The notes under the pieces are model-generated. The model had not been told where the DNA came from and did not search any database. It saw only the letters and a program-made list of their open reading frames with translations. Below are positions 23,818 to 33,000 of a stretch of 48,055 bases of DNA, in pieces; position 1 is the stretch's first letter, and every line of letters starts with the position of its first letter. Both the position numbers and the translations under genes were made by a program. The DNA comes from an uncultured Eubacteriales bacterium (GTDB lineage Bacteria; Bacillota; Clostridia; Monoglobales; Monoglobaceae), in assembly GCA_900542675.1 (NCBI GenBank), contig UQOT01000005.1, positions 1-48,055 of the forward strand. Direction: 5' to 3'.

Positions 23818-24810
23818 CTACTTGCCGCTGCGCTTTGACGCCATACTTGTGCCGGCATACTTGCCGCACTTATCACCCCAAACGGCAAGAACCTCGTTAT
23901 CCGATGAAATAACACGGATTACCTCGCACATATTGGAACAGCCGTTACACTCAAAACTGGTCGGCTTAAATTCAAGTTCAAGCTGTTCAAAGCCCTTAAA
24001 GTTCGGCTTTTCGATATGGTTTTCTTCGATATACTCCTTGGCGAGAATTGCCGCACCGATTGCACCCATTACATTGAAGTACTTGGGGATTATAACCTTC
24101 TCTCCAACCTCGTCCTCAAACGCTTTTCTTATGCCGATATTGGCAGCAACGCCGCCCTGGAATACAAACGGACCTTTAAGTTTCTTGGCGCGCGCCAAAT
24201 TGTTAATATAGTTTCTGACAAGTGCAGTACAAAGACCCTTGATTATTTCCGCCTTTGAAAAACCATACTGCTGCTTTGCTATCATATCGGACTCCGCAAA
24301 TACCGTACAGCGACCGGCAATTCTGACGTCCTTATCAGCGGTAAGTGCAAGCTCGCCGAATTCCTCAATCGGAACTCCGAGACGCTCTGCCTGATGGTCA
24401 AGGAACGAACCCGTGCCTGCCGCGCATACCGTATTCATTGCAAAGTCGGTTACCATACCGTCCTGAAGAATTATTATCTTTGAATCCTGACCGCCTATCT
24501 CAAAAATAGTCGACGCATCCGGGTGAAAGTGCAGCGTCGCCGTAGCGTGCGCGGTTATCTCATTTTTTATAACATCAGCGCCCACAAGGACACCCGCAAG
24601 CTCACGTCCGCTGCCGGTCGTGCCTATGCCGAGTATATCGTCATCGCTGCATCCGATTGCCTCTTTAAGCTTGTGCATACCCTTCTTAACACTCTCAAGC
24701 GGCTGACCGTTTGCCCTTATATACTGATTGAAGCACACGTTATAGTCACTGTCCATTGCAATGACGTTTGTGCTTACCGAGCCTATATCTATACCTAAAT
24801 AATACTTCAT
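23818..24810 (-). CDS. Acyl-CoA dehydratase activase (BadF/BadG/BcrA/BcrD ATPase family)
   Basis: 330 residues. The ASKHA ATPase fold is marked by GIDIGSVSTNVI at the N-terminus, GIGTTGSGR, EIGGQDSKI and GGVAANIGI. The two Cys that hold the dimer-bridging [4Fe-4S] cluster in the hydroxyglutaryl-CoA dehydratase activator are present in NTVCAAGTGSFLD and GRCTVFAESDMI. Such activators use ATP to push one electron into a dehydratase and are destroyed by oxygen. A C-terminal extension of about 55 residues adds CNGCSNMC and WGDKCGKYAG, a possible further metal site. It is co-transcribed with two activase-related proteins; no dehydratase subunit genes are nearby, so the protein partner is unknown. 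Confidence 0.93.
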   Translation of the reverse strand: MKYYLGIDIGSVSTNVIAMDSDYNVCFNQYIRANGQPLESVKKGMHKLKEAIGCSDDDILGIGTTGSGRELAGVLVGADVIKNEITAHATATLHFHPDASTIFEIGGQDSKIIILQDGMVTDFAMNTVCAAGTGSFLDHQAERLGVPIEEFGELALTADKDVRIAGRCTVFAESDMIAKQQYGFSKAEIIKGLCTALVRNYINNLARAKKLKGPFVFQGGVAANIGIRKAFEDEVGEKVIIPKYFNVMGAIGAAILAKEYIEENHIEKPNFKGFEQLELEFKPTSFECNGCSNMCEVIRVISSDNEVLAVWGDKCGKYAGTSMASKRSGK

Positions 24811-24828
24811 ATATGTCTACTCCGTTTC

Positions 24829-26043
24829 TTACTGATTTACTTTGTCGGGAATTCTGACAGGTGTGTTTTGAAGATTGTCCTTAACCTCAAAAGCCTTGCT
24901 CCCAACCTTTTTCGCAGCGCTTTCTATAGAGTCCGCAACACCCGCGTGCTTTGTATTCTGCTTAGCGTAATGTTTACTCTTGATTAAGTCGGAGAACGCT
25001 TCAAGACGGGTTTTAACGTGAGCCTCACCCATCTGTTCGTCAAGCGACAGCGACATAATGGGCATATCAAGCTGTTTTGACACCTCGGGGAACTTACCGA
25101 GGTTAACAAGCTCGGGCAGACAAGCAAACGGCATCAGATGAACTACACCGTCAAAACCGCGCTTTGCAAAGTCCAGAACCCAGCCCATATTTTCCTTGTC
25201 GTGACCGCCGCAGTTAATCGGCGATACACGTTTTGAGCTTTTAAATACTCTGTGCGACTTCGGAAACGGCAGCCACTTAGGTAGAAGGTTATGCTCCACC
25301 CAGTCTGAAATATACTGAACATTCTCGACCTCAACACCGAGCGAGTTCAGTATCTCTTCTACGTTTTTGTTAACCGTCGGCTCCATAATAACATAAATCT
25401 CACCGACAATTCCTACACGTATACGCTCATTCTCACTGACGCGGCGCATAGGAATACTATCGAATATTTCAATAGCCTTTTTGTATGTTCTGTTAACATC
25501 GCGAATTGTCTCAGTCGCATCGAACATCTTAACGATTTTCTCCCACGCCTTGCTGAAATCACCCTGATTAATCTCATAAGCGCGCATAATCTTAAGGCGC
25601 TTTTCAAGCTTATCCATCTTCTTTATAAGGTTCCAGCAGTAGACTACTATGCCTGCCATCTTAAATATATTCGTTCCGTTCATAATGCGCTTTGCTATAC
25701 GAAGGAACGCCCCGAAATCCTTAAACAAACTGTCAAACACTACAACGTCGGTTTTATATCCGAGCTCTTCTAAAACCTTCTGATGAACATCCGGATACAT
25801 ACCTGCACGGCAGGGTCCGCTGCCGCCTGACGAAACAATCATCTCCGCGCCCTTCTCGGCGCACTCGATATATGTACCCATCATCACTTTAAACGGAAAA
25901 CAAATAAATTCGGGACTGTATTTTACGCCAAGCTCCATAGTGCGCTGCGACGGTTTTTCCGGCATTATAACCTCGTGTCCCAGCTTTTCCATCAGCTTTT
26001 TATATCCGGTTACACACCCCATATGCGGGAATGATACTTTCAT
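24829..26043 (-). CDS. Acyl-CoA dehydratase activase-related protein (CoA-dehydratase-like, COG3580-type)
   Basis: 404 residues. It opens MKVSFPHMGCVTGYKKL and continues with YSPEFICFPFKVMMG and SSGGSGPCRAGMYPD, the conserved Cys segments of the proteins that accompany or are fused to activases in long YjiL-type polypeptides. Cys in HMGC, ICFP and GPCR could bind an Fe-S cluster. The C-terminus (residues about 365-404) is a low-complexity basic tail. Its start overlaps the stop codon of the upstream gene by four bases (ATGA), and 18 bases separate it from the activase gene. Substrate unknown. Related to 2-hydroxyacyl-CoA dehydratase subunits at the fold level, but not close enough to call one. 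Confidence 0.8.
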   Translation of the reverse strand: MKVSFPHMGCVTGYKKLMEKLGHEVIMPEKPSQRTMELGVKYSPEFICFPFKVMMGTYIECAEKGAEMIVSSGGSGPCRAGMYPDVHQKVLEELGYKTDVVVFDSLFKDFGAFLRIAKRIMNGTNIFKMAGIVVYCWNLIKKMDKLEKRLKIMRAYEINQGDFSKAWEKIVKMFDATETIRDVNRTYKKAIEIFDSIPMRRVSENERIRVGIVGEIYVIMEPTVNKNVEEILNSLGVEVENVQYISDWVEHNLLPKWLPFPKSHRVFKSSKRVSPINCGGHDKENMGWVLDFAKRGFDGVVHLMPFACLPELVNLGKFPEVSKQLDMPIMSLSLDEQMGEAHVKTRLEAFSDLIKSKHYAKQNTKHAGVADSIESAAKKVGSKAFEVKDNLQNTPVRIPDKVNQ

Positions 26044-27029
26044 CTGCTCACCTCGTTTACTTTGCGGATTTTTCTCTTTATCATATCGGTAAATGCTTCA
26101 ATTCTGGTCTGCAAGTGACTCTCGCCGGTATGCTCGTCAATTCTGAGCGTCATAAACGGCACTCCCGACTCTGCATAGTCATGCTCAATTTCCTTGCCGA
26201 CAATCGAGTCAGGTCCGCAGCCGAACGCCGTGATATGAATAATGCCGTTTACCTTCAAATCCTTTATCATAACGCTTGCCGCCTGATAAAGCTTATCGGG
26301 AAATGTCCAAAAAATCGGACGGGTACACTCGCCTCTGTACTTAAGCAGCTGCTTCTCCTCCATCATATCAAACGTGACAACATTAACCTTAAGCTCTCGC
26401 AGCTTTTTGATTATATTCATACTGATGAACGGGTCGTACACATTATATATGTATCCGATAAGACCAATAGTCGTATCATACCCGGGCAGGTCAAAATCCT
26501 CAACCTTTTTGCCGTCATACATAACCTCTGCCGCCTCATCAAGCGTAAGCCCCATTCGGCAGTAACTGCGAAACCGTGCGTAATCTGCTGCAGCACCCTT
26601 TAATGCTTCCTTCATATTAGACATTGGTATGCCAAGCTTTTTTGCAGTCTCTTCGTAACACTTCGGGTCAGCAGTATCCTCGCGGCGGCAGTCAATTTCT
26701 GCCTTCAAAATCTTTGAACCGGGAATGGAAAGCTCGACAAGCTCCGGCAAACCGATATACTTAGGACAGAACCAATAGTCCTTTTCTACATGCACAAAAC
26801 GCGGGCAAAATACGTAATCTACACCCTTTTCCATAAGATTTATGACGTGCCCGTTATAAATCTTAATCGGAAAGCAAATCTCCGGCACCGTCACAGCGAT
26901 ACCTTTCTGAACCAGCGGCTTTGTCGAAATATCAGATACAACAACCTCAAACCCAAGCCGTTCAAACAGAGAACGCCAAAGCGGATAATAGTACTGAAAC
27001 AACAACGCCCTCGGTATTCCTATTTTCAT
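26040..27029 (-). CDS. Acyl-CoA dehydratase activase-related protein (DUF2229-like)
   Basis: 329 residues, first gene of the operon. It opens KIGIPRALLFQYYYPLWRSLFERLGFEVVVS, the typical start of the DUF2229 domain. Conserved Cys occur in VPEICFPIKIYNGHV, YVFCPRF, YWFCPKY and TAFGCGPDS, and the C-terminus has RIDEHTGESHLQTRIEAF, which the next protein echoes (SLDEQMGEAHVKTRLEAF). The two proteins are therefore diverged paralogues or halves of one ancestral module. In many bacteria these parts and the activase are one polypeptide of about 1400 residues; here they are three genes. Cytoplasmic and probably Fe-S containing. Confidence 0.8.
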   Translation of the reverse strand: MKIGIPRALLFQYYYPLWRSLFERLGFEVVVSDISTKPLVQKGIAVTVPEICFPIKIYNGHVINLMEKGVDYVFCPRFVHVEKDYWFCPKYIGLPELVELSIPGSKILKAEIDCRREDTADPKCYEETAKKLGIPMSNMKEALKGAAADYARFRSYCRMGLTLDEAAEVMYDGKKVEDFDLPGYDTTIGLIGYIYNVYDPFISMNIIKKLRELKVNVVTFDMMEEKQLLKYRGECTRPIFWTFPDKLYQAASVMIKDLKVNGIIHITAFGCGPDSIVGKEIEHDYAESGVPFMTLRIDEHTGESHLQTRIEAFTDMIKRKIRKVNEVSR

Positions 27030-27110
27030 ACGTTTATCTTACCTTTCTGAAATTCATCATAATAATCCGATTAATATATAAAGCAAAACGCCTTTTACAC
27101 CTAATTAAAA

Positions 27111-27127
27111 ATATTCATTTTGAATAT
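27111..27127. promoter_or_regulatory. Operator-like palindrome at the activase operon start site
   Basis: ATATTCA-TTT-TGAATAT is a perfect 7-3-7 palindrome beginning five bases downstream of the -10 box, over the predicted start site near 27125. A repressor bound here would block initiation. It does not match the Rex or Fur consensus that I know. Confidence 0.5.
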
Positions 27128-27131
27128 AGAT

Positions 27132-27160
27132 ATTCTACTCTTTTTTTCGGCTTTTGTCAA
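27132..27160 (-). promoter_or_regulatory. Promoter of the activase operon
   Basis: TTGACA (27155-27160), 17 bp, TAGAAT (27132-27137) on the minus strand. The leader is about 95 nt long. Confidence 0.88.
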
Positions 27161-27223
27161 CAAAACACGCGGCGATTTATTCACGAAAAGCCATTAAAAA
27201 TTATGCCGTTTTTGGTTAAATAT

Positions 27224-27257
27224 TTAAAAAAAGACTGTGCCGCATTACGGCACAGTC
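27224..27257 (-). terminator. Terminator of the pectate lyase operon
   Basis: GACTGTGCCG/CGGCACAGTC (27233-27242 with 27248-27257) forms a perfect 10-bp stem with a five-base loop, followed on the minus strand by seven U. Confidence 0.95.
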
Positions 27258-27279
27258 AATAAATTCTTTTCAATGAGTA

Positions 27280-30024
27280 TTACTGGAAAACAAGCATATC
27301 AACCTGCTCATCAGTGTACTTGGTTCTTATAAACACCTGGTTACCGGGCTCAATATCGAACGGCTCACCAATAGTAATTTCATCCTTCTCTGTATCATAA
27401 ATGTAGAGATTGATGTTTGTTGTCGGATAAGCTCTGAACCACTGCTTATCAGAAGGATTTGTTGACTCTACAAGGTAGAAGTCATATGCACGCTGAACCT
27501 TACCAAACAGTACAAACAATTCATCATTTGAAACCTTAGGTGTTTTCTTTACACCATCCTGATTTGCTTCAAAATAATTATCTGTACCCACTCTAAGACT
27601 GCTATTAAACAACATCTTGTAAGTATAGATATAATCATTTGAGCCTAAGCTATACTGGATTACATCACCGCGTACCAAATCCTTAATAGCTTTCTCTTCT
27701 TTAATGCTCTCGGTAGTTGTTAAAGAACCTCTCTGAGAAATATCTTCATCAATCTTAAGAGCAATCTTCTCACCATTTGACCAACCTTCAACCTCAAGAA
27801 CTCTCTCCTGCTTTTCTTCATCCCAAGCGGTTGAGAAGCGGTCAACGACCAGAATATTATCCGAATCTGAAACCTTACTCGGTTCTTTATCCTTAATAAC
27901 CATTACATTTGCAATACCGTTTCTGATATCAAATATATCGACTGTATATGAACCGTTGCTGAGGCTATCCTTTGTTATAACTGAATAGTCCTCATTTCTG
28001 TCACGGTCAACATACGGTACTCTAAAGATTATAGTAGAATCATTTATAGCACAGTTAGAAATTAAGCCGTTTGTATATCTGCTGTCACCTCTTGAGTACA
28101 TTCCGAAGTCAAGTTCGTCCGGATCTGAAAGCTCCTCAGTATTATCCTTCGCCTTATATAAAGTTGTTATTTGATTATTCGAGTTGATCTCAAATACTAC
28201 CAACTGTGCGTCCTCAAAGTATCTGGCATTCTCAGCAATCTTTGAAGCGCTTACTTGCTTAATCTCGTTATCAATTATATTTGTATTAACCTTGCTTGCC
28301 GATGTATATTCGTTAATTTTTCCGCTCTTATCAAGAATTTTAACTATAAACGAAGTATTAAACACGCCGCCATCGGTACCGAATTTAATGAGGTAACCAT
28401 AGTTGCCGCCCGAAGAGCCTGCAGCCTTAGCTCCTATAATTCTGCCATCATATGTGATTTGGAAATCACTCTGCAAACCGGAGTTAATCTCTTGTGCACA
28501 ATACGGTGAAACAATGTAATCTGTATCGCCTATTCTTACCAATGTATATGTGCCGGCGGGATACTGCTCTGTTGAAATTCTTGAAACTTCACCGTCCTGA
28601 ATAACGTTTCTTGAAACGTATCCTCTAATATATTCGCCATCCTTACTTACAGTGTAAGATATTGCGTCGTTCTTAAGAAGCTCCTCAGGATTAATCTCCT
28701 GTCCGTCAAGCGTAAGCTTTGTTCTGTAAACTGTATCAAACTTCATCTCCGGCAGCTTCTGTGTTGCGTTATCCTGGAAAACAACCTGATATGTTGTCTT
28801 ATTATATCTGTCAAACAGACCGTCAAACTGCTCCTGAATTAATACAACATCAGCTCTTGAAGCCGAGCTGTGAGAAATAACCTTAATGTTACCTTCTTTT
28901 ATGCTGAACTCATCATTCAGGTCAAAAAACGGCTTACCATTGTATGAAATATCTGCGTCACTATTAATGCTTATTGTTTTTTCATTACCGTTCTTGTCAC
29001 TGTATACTATAGCTGTATCGGAAATTGATACTATATCCTCAGCCTTAATATTTGTCTCTGTGTTCTTGCCGTTTCTCGGCTCGCAGTATACGATATACGG
29101 TCTTCTGTAGCCCGATACATCATCCATATAATAAAGATTTACTTCGTAGCCAATGTACTGCTCAAGGTCTGTCTTTGTATCATACTGATAGCAAACGCCG
29201 TCAATTACAACCTCGTTATCAAGACCTACTTCACTGCCCGAAACGTAAGAAAGGTAAGTACCTTCAACCGTACCTATTACATTTTCCATCTTGTAAGTCT
29301 CGGTAAGAAGTGTCTTAGAATCACTGAGCATAGCGTCAGCTGTGCCGTCAGCTCTATAGATAACCTTTTCCATAATATATGCTTCAAGAGCATTTCTAAC
29401 CATCTGCGACATCTGCATAGCGGTCATTGTGCTTGTGTAGCTGAAGTTTAAGTTATTGTAAATGCCCTGCGTTACCGCAAACTGTGTATAACCATTCGGG
29501 AAACCGCCGTTTACTTCGCATGCTTCCTTAAATCCGATTGCACACATAACCATCTTTGTAGCTTCATTTACAAGAATAGGATCGTCCGGTCTGAAGGTGG
29601 AGTTTCCGTCACCGTTTAAAATACCGATATCACTTAAGTAGCAAACTGCCGGATAAGCAAAATGCTCCGCACTAATATCCGAATACGGTGAATAGCTGTA
29701 GCTCGGATAACCTTCTGTGTTTGCCTTAATCATCTTTGCAACGATTGTAGAGAATTCACCACGTGTTACTGCTTCCTTCTGCCAGTAACCGTCGCTGAGC
29801 ATCTCGAAAATTCCGAGAGCGTAATCAAATTTGTAAGCGTCTGCATACTGAACGTCATCGTTCGGGAGCGACGCAATGGCGGAAGCCGCCGCCGACGTTA
29901 AAACAGCGTCGGCAGCTTCCTGACTTGTCGTTGTAGTGTCATCAGCATAAGCAACAATTGCAGACATACTGAAAATCATTGCTACTGCCAAAAGCATTGA
30001 AATAATTCTTTTAAAACTATTCAT
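27280..30024 (-). CDS. SLH-domain surface protein, co-translated with pectate lyase
   Basis: 914 residues. Residues 1-27 are a signal peptide. About 58-215 contain three SLH-like domains; the first is degenerate (only the VTRGEFSTIVAKM half is clear), the second reads YSDISAEHFAYPAVCYLSDIGI-type with FRPDDP. The remaining 700 residues are beta-rich and not recognised, but the layout and the VIGTVEGTYLS-type segment after the SLH part parallel the 955-residue protein encoded at 42828-45695. Its ATG overlaps the last eight bases of the pectate lyase gene, and its GGAGGG ribosome site lies inside that gene, so translation is coupled. Probably a wall-bound structural or glycan-binding protein made together with the enzyme (inference). 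Confidence 0.83.
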   Translation of the reverse strand: MNSFKRIISMLLAVAMIFSMSAIVAYADDTTTTSQEAADAVLTSAAASAIASLPNDDVQYADAYKFDYALGIFEMLSDGYWQKEAVTRGEFSTIVAKMIKANTEGYPSYSYSPYSDISAEHFAYPAVCYLSDIGILNGDGNSTFRPDDPILVNEATKMVMCAIGFKEACEVNGGFPNGYTQFAVTQGIYNNLNFSYTSTMTAMQMSQMVRNALEAYIMEKVIYRADGTADAMLSDSKTLLTETYKMENVIGTVEGTYLSYVSGSEVGLDNEVVIDGVCYQYDTKTDLEQYIGYEVNLYYMDDVSGYRRPYIVYCEPRNGKNTETNIKAEDIVSISDTAIVYSDKNGNEKTISINSDADISYNGKPFFDLNDEFSIKEGNIKVISHSSASRADVVLIQEQFDGLFDRYNKTTYQVVFQDNATQKLPEMKFDTVYRTKLTLDGQEINPEELLKNDAISYTVSKDGEYIRGYVSRNVIQDGEVSRISTEQYPAGTYTLVRIGDTDYIVSPYCAQEINSGLQSDFQITYDGRIIGAKAAGSSGGNYGYLIKFGTDGGVFNTSFIVKILDKSGKINEYTSASKVNTNIIDNEIKQVSASKIAENARYFEDAQLVVFEINSNNQITTLYKAKDNTEELSDPDELDFGMYSRGDSRYTNGLISNCAINDSTIIFRVPYVDRDRNEDYSVITKDSLSNGSYTVDIFDIRNGIANVMVIKDKEPSKVSDSDNILVVDRFSTAWDEEKQERVLEVEGWSNGEKIALKIDEDISQRGSLTTTESIKEEKAIKDLVRGDVIQYSLGSNDYIYTYKMLFNSSLRVGTDNYFEANQDGVKKTPKVSNDELFVLFGKVQRAYDFYLVESTNPSDKQWFRAYPTTNINLYIYDTEKDEITIGEPFDIEPGNQVFIRTKYTDEQVDMLVFQ

Positions 30025-33000
30025 TAACAGTTCCCTCCATATTCATTAATCCGTATATTATTTTAGCGGATTGGGCACGATCTGCATTACCCTTCGGGTC
30101 AAGCCGATTGTCTCCAACACCATTAATTATTCCGGCACAATACATTGCTTCAATCGCTTCAATAGCGTAATCACTGATTTCACTCTGATCGCTGAAGTTC
30201 TCATAGTCTTTTGACTTTGGAACTGCAATGTTCAATGCATTCATAGTTCTGTACGCCATAACCATCATATCTTCACGTGAAATGTTATCGTTAATACCAA
30301 ACGCGCCATTGTCGTATCCGGTAACTGTTCCAAGTGCAGTTGCCTTAGCTATCGGCTCGTAATACCACTCACCCTCTGATACATCACTAAACTGAACCGG
30401 AGCCGGTGTGACATTACTGCCGTATGCACGCATAAGCATTGTTACAAACTCAGCTCTTGTCACATTAGCATTTGGTGAGAACTGCCTGTCAGCGGTTCCT
30501 GTAACAATTCCTTTCTCAGCGAGAGTATTAATCGACTCAACAGCCCACGGTACAGTACCCAAATCATCAAAGTACTTATTTGTGTCTCCGCTTGCAGGAG
30601 CCTGAGTCGGTTCTGCCGAAGCTGTCGGTTCTGCTGATGCCTCAGGTGTTGCTGTTGGATTCGGCGTCATAACCGGACCACCACCGCTGCTACCTCCGCC
30701 GGTTCCAGCAATCGTTCCCGGGCTAACCGGTTTAAAGATCTGATCTGACTTACCGTCGCCGCTATACGCCTTAAGGCTGGCAACATTAACCCACGAATAT
30801 CCATCATTACGTGACTTAAGCTGAACCTTACCTACGTTATAAGGCTCATCAATATCTTCACTAAATGTTCCTGACTCATATACAGGTGCGTTATTAGCGT
30901 ACAATCTGATGTTGTTTCCAACCGGATCAACAACTACCTTATATGTCACAAACTCTGCCGAGCCTTTTTCGTAATACCAAAGTCCGTGCAGCGTTTTGCC
31001 TTCGGGATAACCATACTTTGCATCACCGTATTTGGTCGTTGAGCCGTACTTGTTTGAGGTAAATCCCGTGCCCGACGGCAAAACTCTGTCCGCGCTTGAA
31101 TCCGAACCCGGTGTCTTTCCCGAAATATAGCTTCCAACCTCATTGCTTCCAAACTTAATTATACCGTTTTCTGTTGTACCGTCAAATCGGCCGTTATTAT
31201 CTGTTACAGCATGCGATTCACTGTCGAGGAAAATCGAAAATGCAGCATCCCAAAGAGCAGAATTCGTCGAATCCTTATCCTCTGACATCAGAGCATCCTT
31301 ATAGAAGTTAATCTGGAATGTATTATGCTCCGGCAAACCGTCTGCCTTAATACCTGACTGCTTATTAAGAGCGTCTGTCTGCTTCTGATACAATACCTTT
31401 AACTTAACTTCATATGTGAACTTTTCGTCCTGTGTCATATTGAACTTAAGATCCGCATTTACACCGTGCGAGTTTGTTTCATCAAGCATCTGAAGCACAT
31501 ACTGACCTGTGTCGGGATCCTTCTGCATCGTTACGCTTCCACCGAGAATATACATGAACTGCTCTGTCATATATTGGTCTCTTTCTTCAGCTGTCATCTT
31601 AGAGAAATCATAATCAAACAATACTCCTGAAGGTACAGCAGAAATACTATCGGAAGCCGTCTTACCGTTGCTGTTTGTTGCAACAACTACAAAGTAATAC
31701 GTCTTGTTGTTCTCAAGACCTGTTACAATATGCTTGTTTTCCCTTGCATCCAAACCTGTAAGCTTATGCGCATACGAATTATAATCTGAGCCGTGGTCTG
31801 TAGTATCATAATAAATCTCATAACCTTCGTCTGTTTCAGCGCTTCCTGTCCAGTTAATTCTTACCTGATTTAAATACGGAACATTGTTTGTAATCACCGG
31901 TTTATCAGGCAGTATATCGGTACCGCCTTCAGGTGACTGGGTTGTCTTAAAGGTCATATTCTTCTTGACCGAATCATTCGGGTCATACTCAGCAACAGTA
32001 ACATTACTAAGTTCATCTGTTGCAGTAACCTTATAGTAATACTGCGTATCAGGCTCTAAATCTAAAAGTGTCTGAGCATGATATGTGTGGTAGTAATCGG
32101 TTGTATCATCATATTCAAGAATTTCGCTCTTTGTATAGTTACCCGGCTCTGTGCCATATTCAACTACACACTGTGTTCTGTAGTCTGTATTCCAGAAAAT
32201 CTGAGCCGTTGAGTAACCAAGATTGTTAACCTTGAAATTCTCAATTGATGCAGGTGTGCTATCGGTTGCAAGCGGCTGATCATCTGCCATAAACTGGAGA
32301 TACTCTTCAAGATAAGTATATCCGGTATCCTGGTCAATTTCACTTGCCAAATACTTTGATGTGCTCCAACCACGATATTCCTTGTACCAGTTCGGAATAC
32401 CGTCACCCATACCATCCCATGTAATCTTGTAGTAATCTTCCTTACCTGCGTAATGCTGCTTTCTGTACTTATCCATAAACTCAGCAATATCCGGGTAGTT
32501 TTTCTTAACCCAATCCTCGGGATAAAGGTCGGCAACGGTTCTTTCAACCGCAATATACTCATTGTCAACATTTACAAGCTCATATCTGGTTTGATCATAA
32601 TCCGCGTCGGTTGTGGTTACTGTACGATCAGTCACTGTATCATACAGAGTATATGTAGTTTCCTGTCCGGGTGAACCGCAATACTGACCCCACCAGTCAC
32701 CAACCTCGAAGTTTGTTGTGTAGTAATTCTGATACTTTGTTTTTGCATCAGGATTTGTGTTAACGTTTGTATCTGTATAATCATCCCAATGGATAGCCTT
32801 TGGTGATGCCTTCCAAGCACTGCCGTCGGGAACAATAGAGCCGCTCAATACAGGACCGGCACCTCTTACAACATACCATTCACGCGCTGTCTTGTAAGGT
32901 GAATAATCTTCGCCTGTTCTCTTTTCAAGCTTCTCAAAGAACGGCGCAATCTCTTCTTCTGTAAGATTACACTTAACCGACCACAATTTTGACTTATTGT

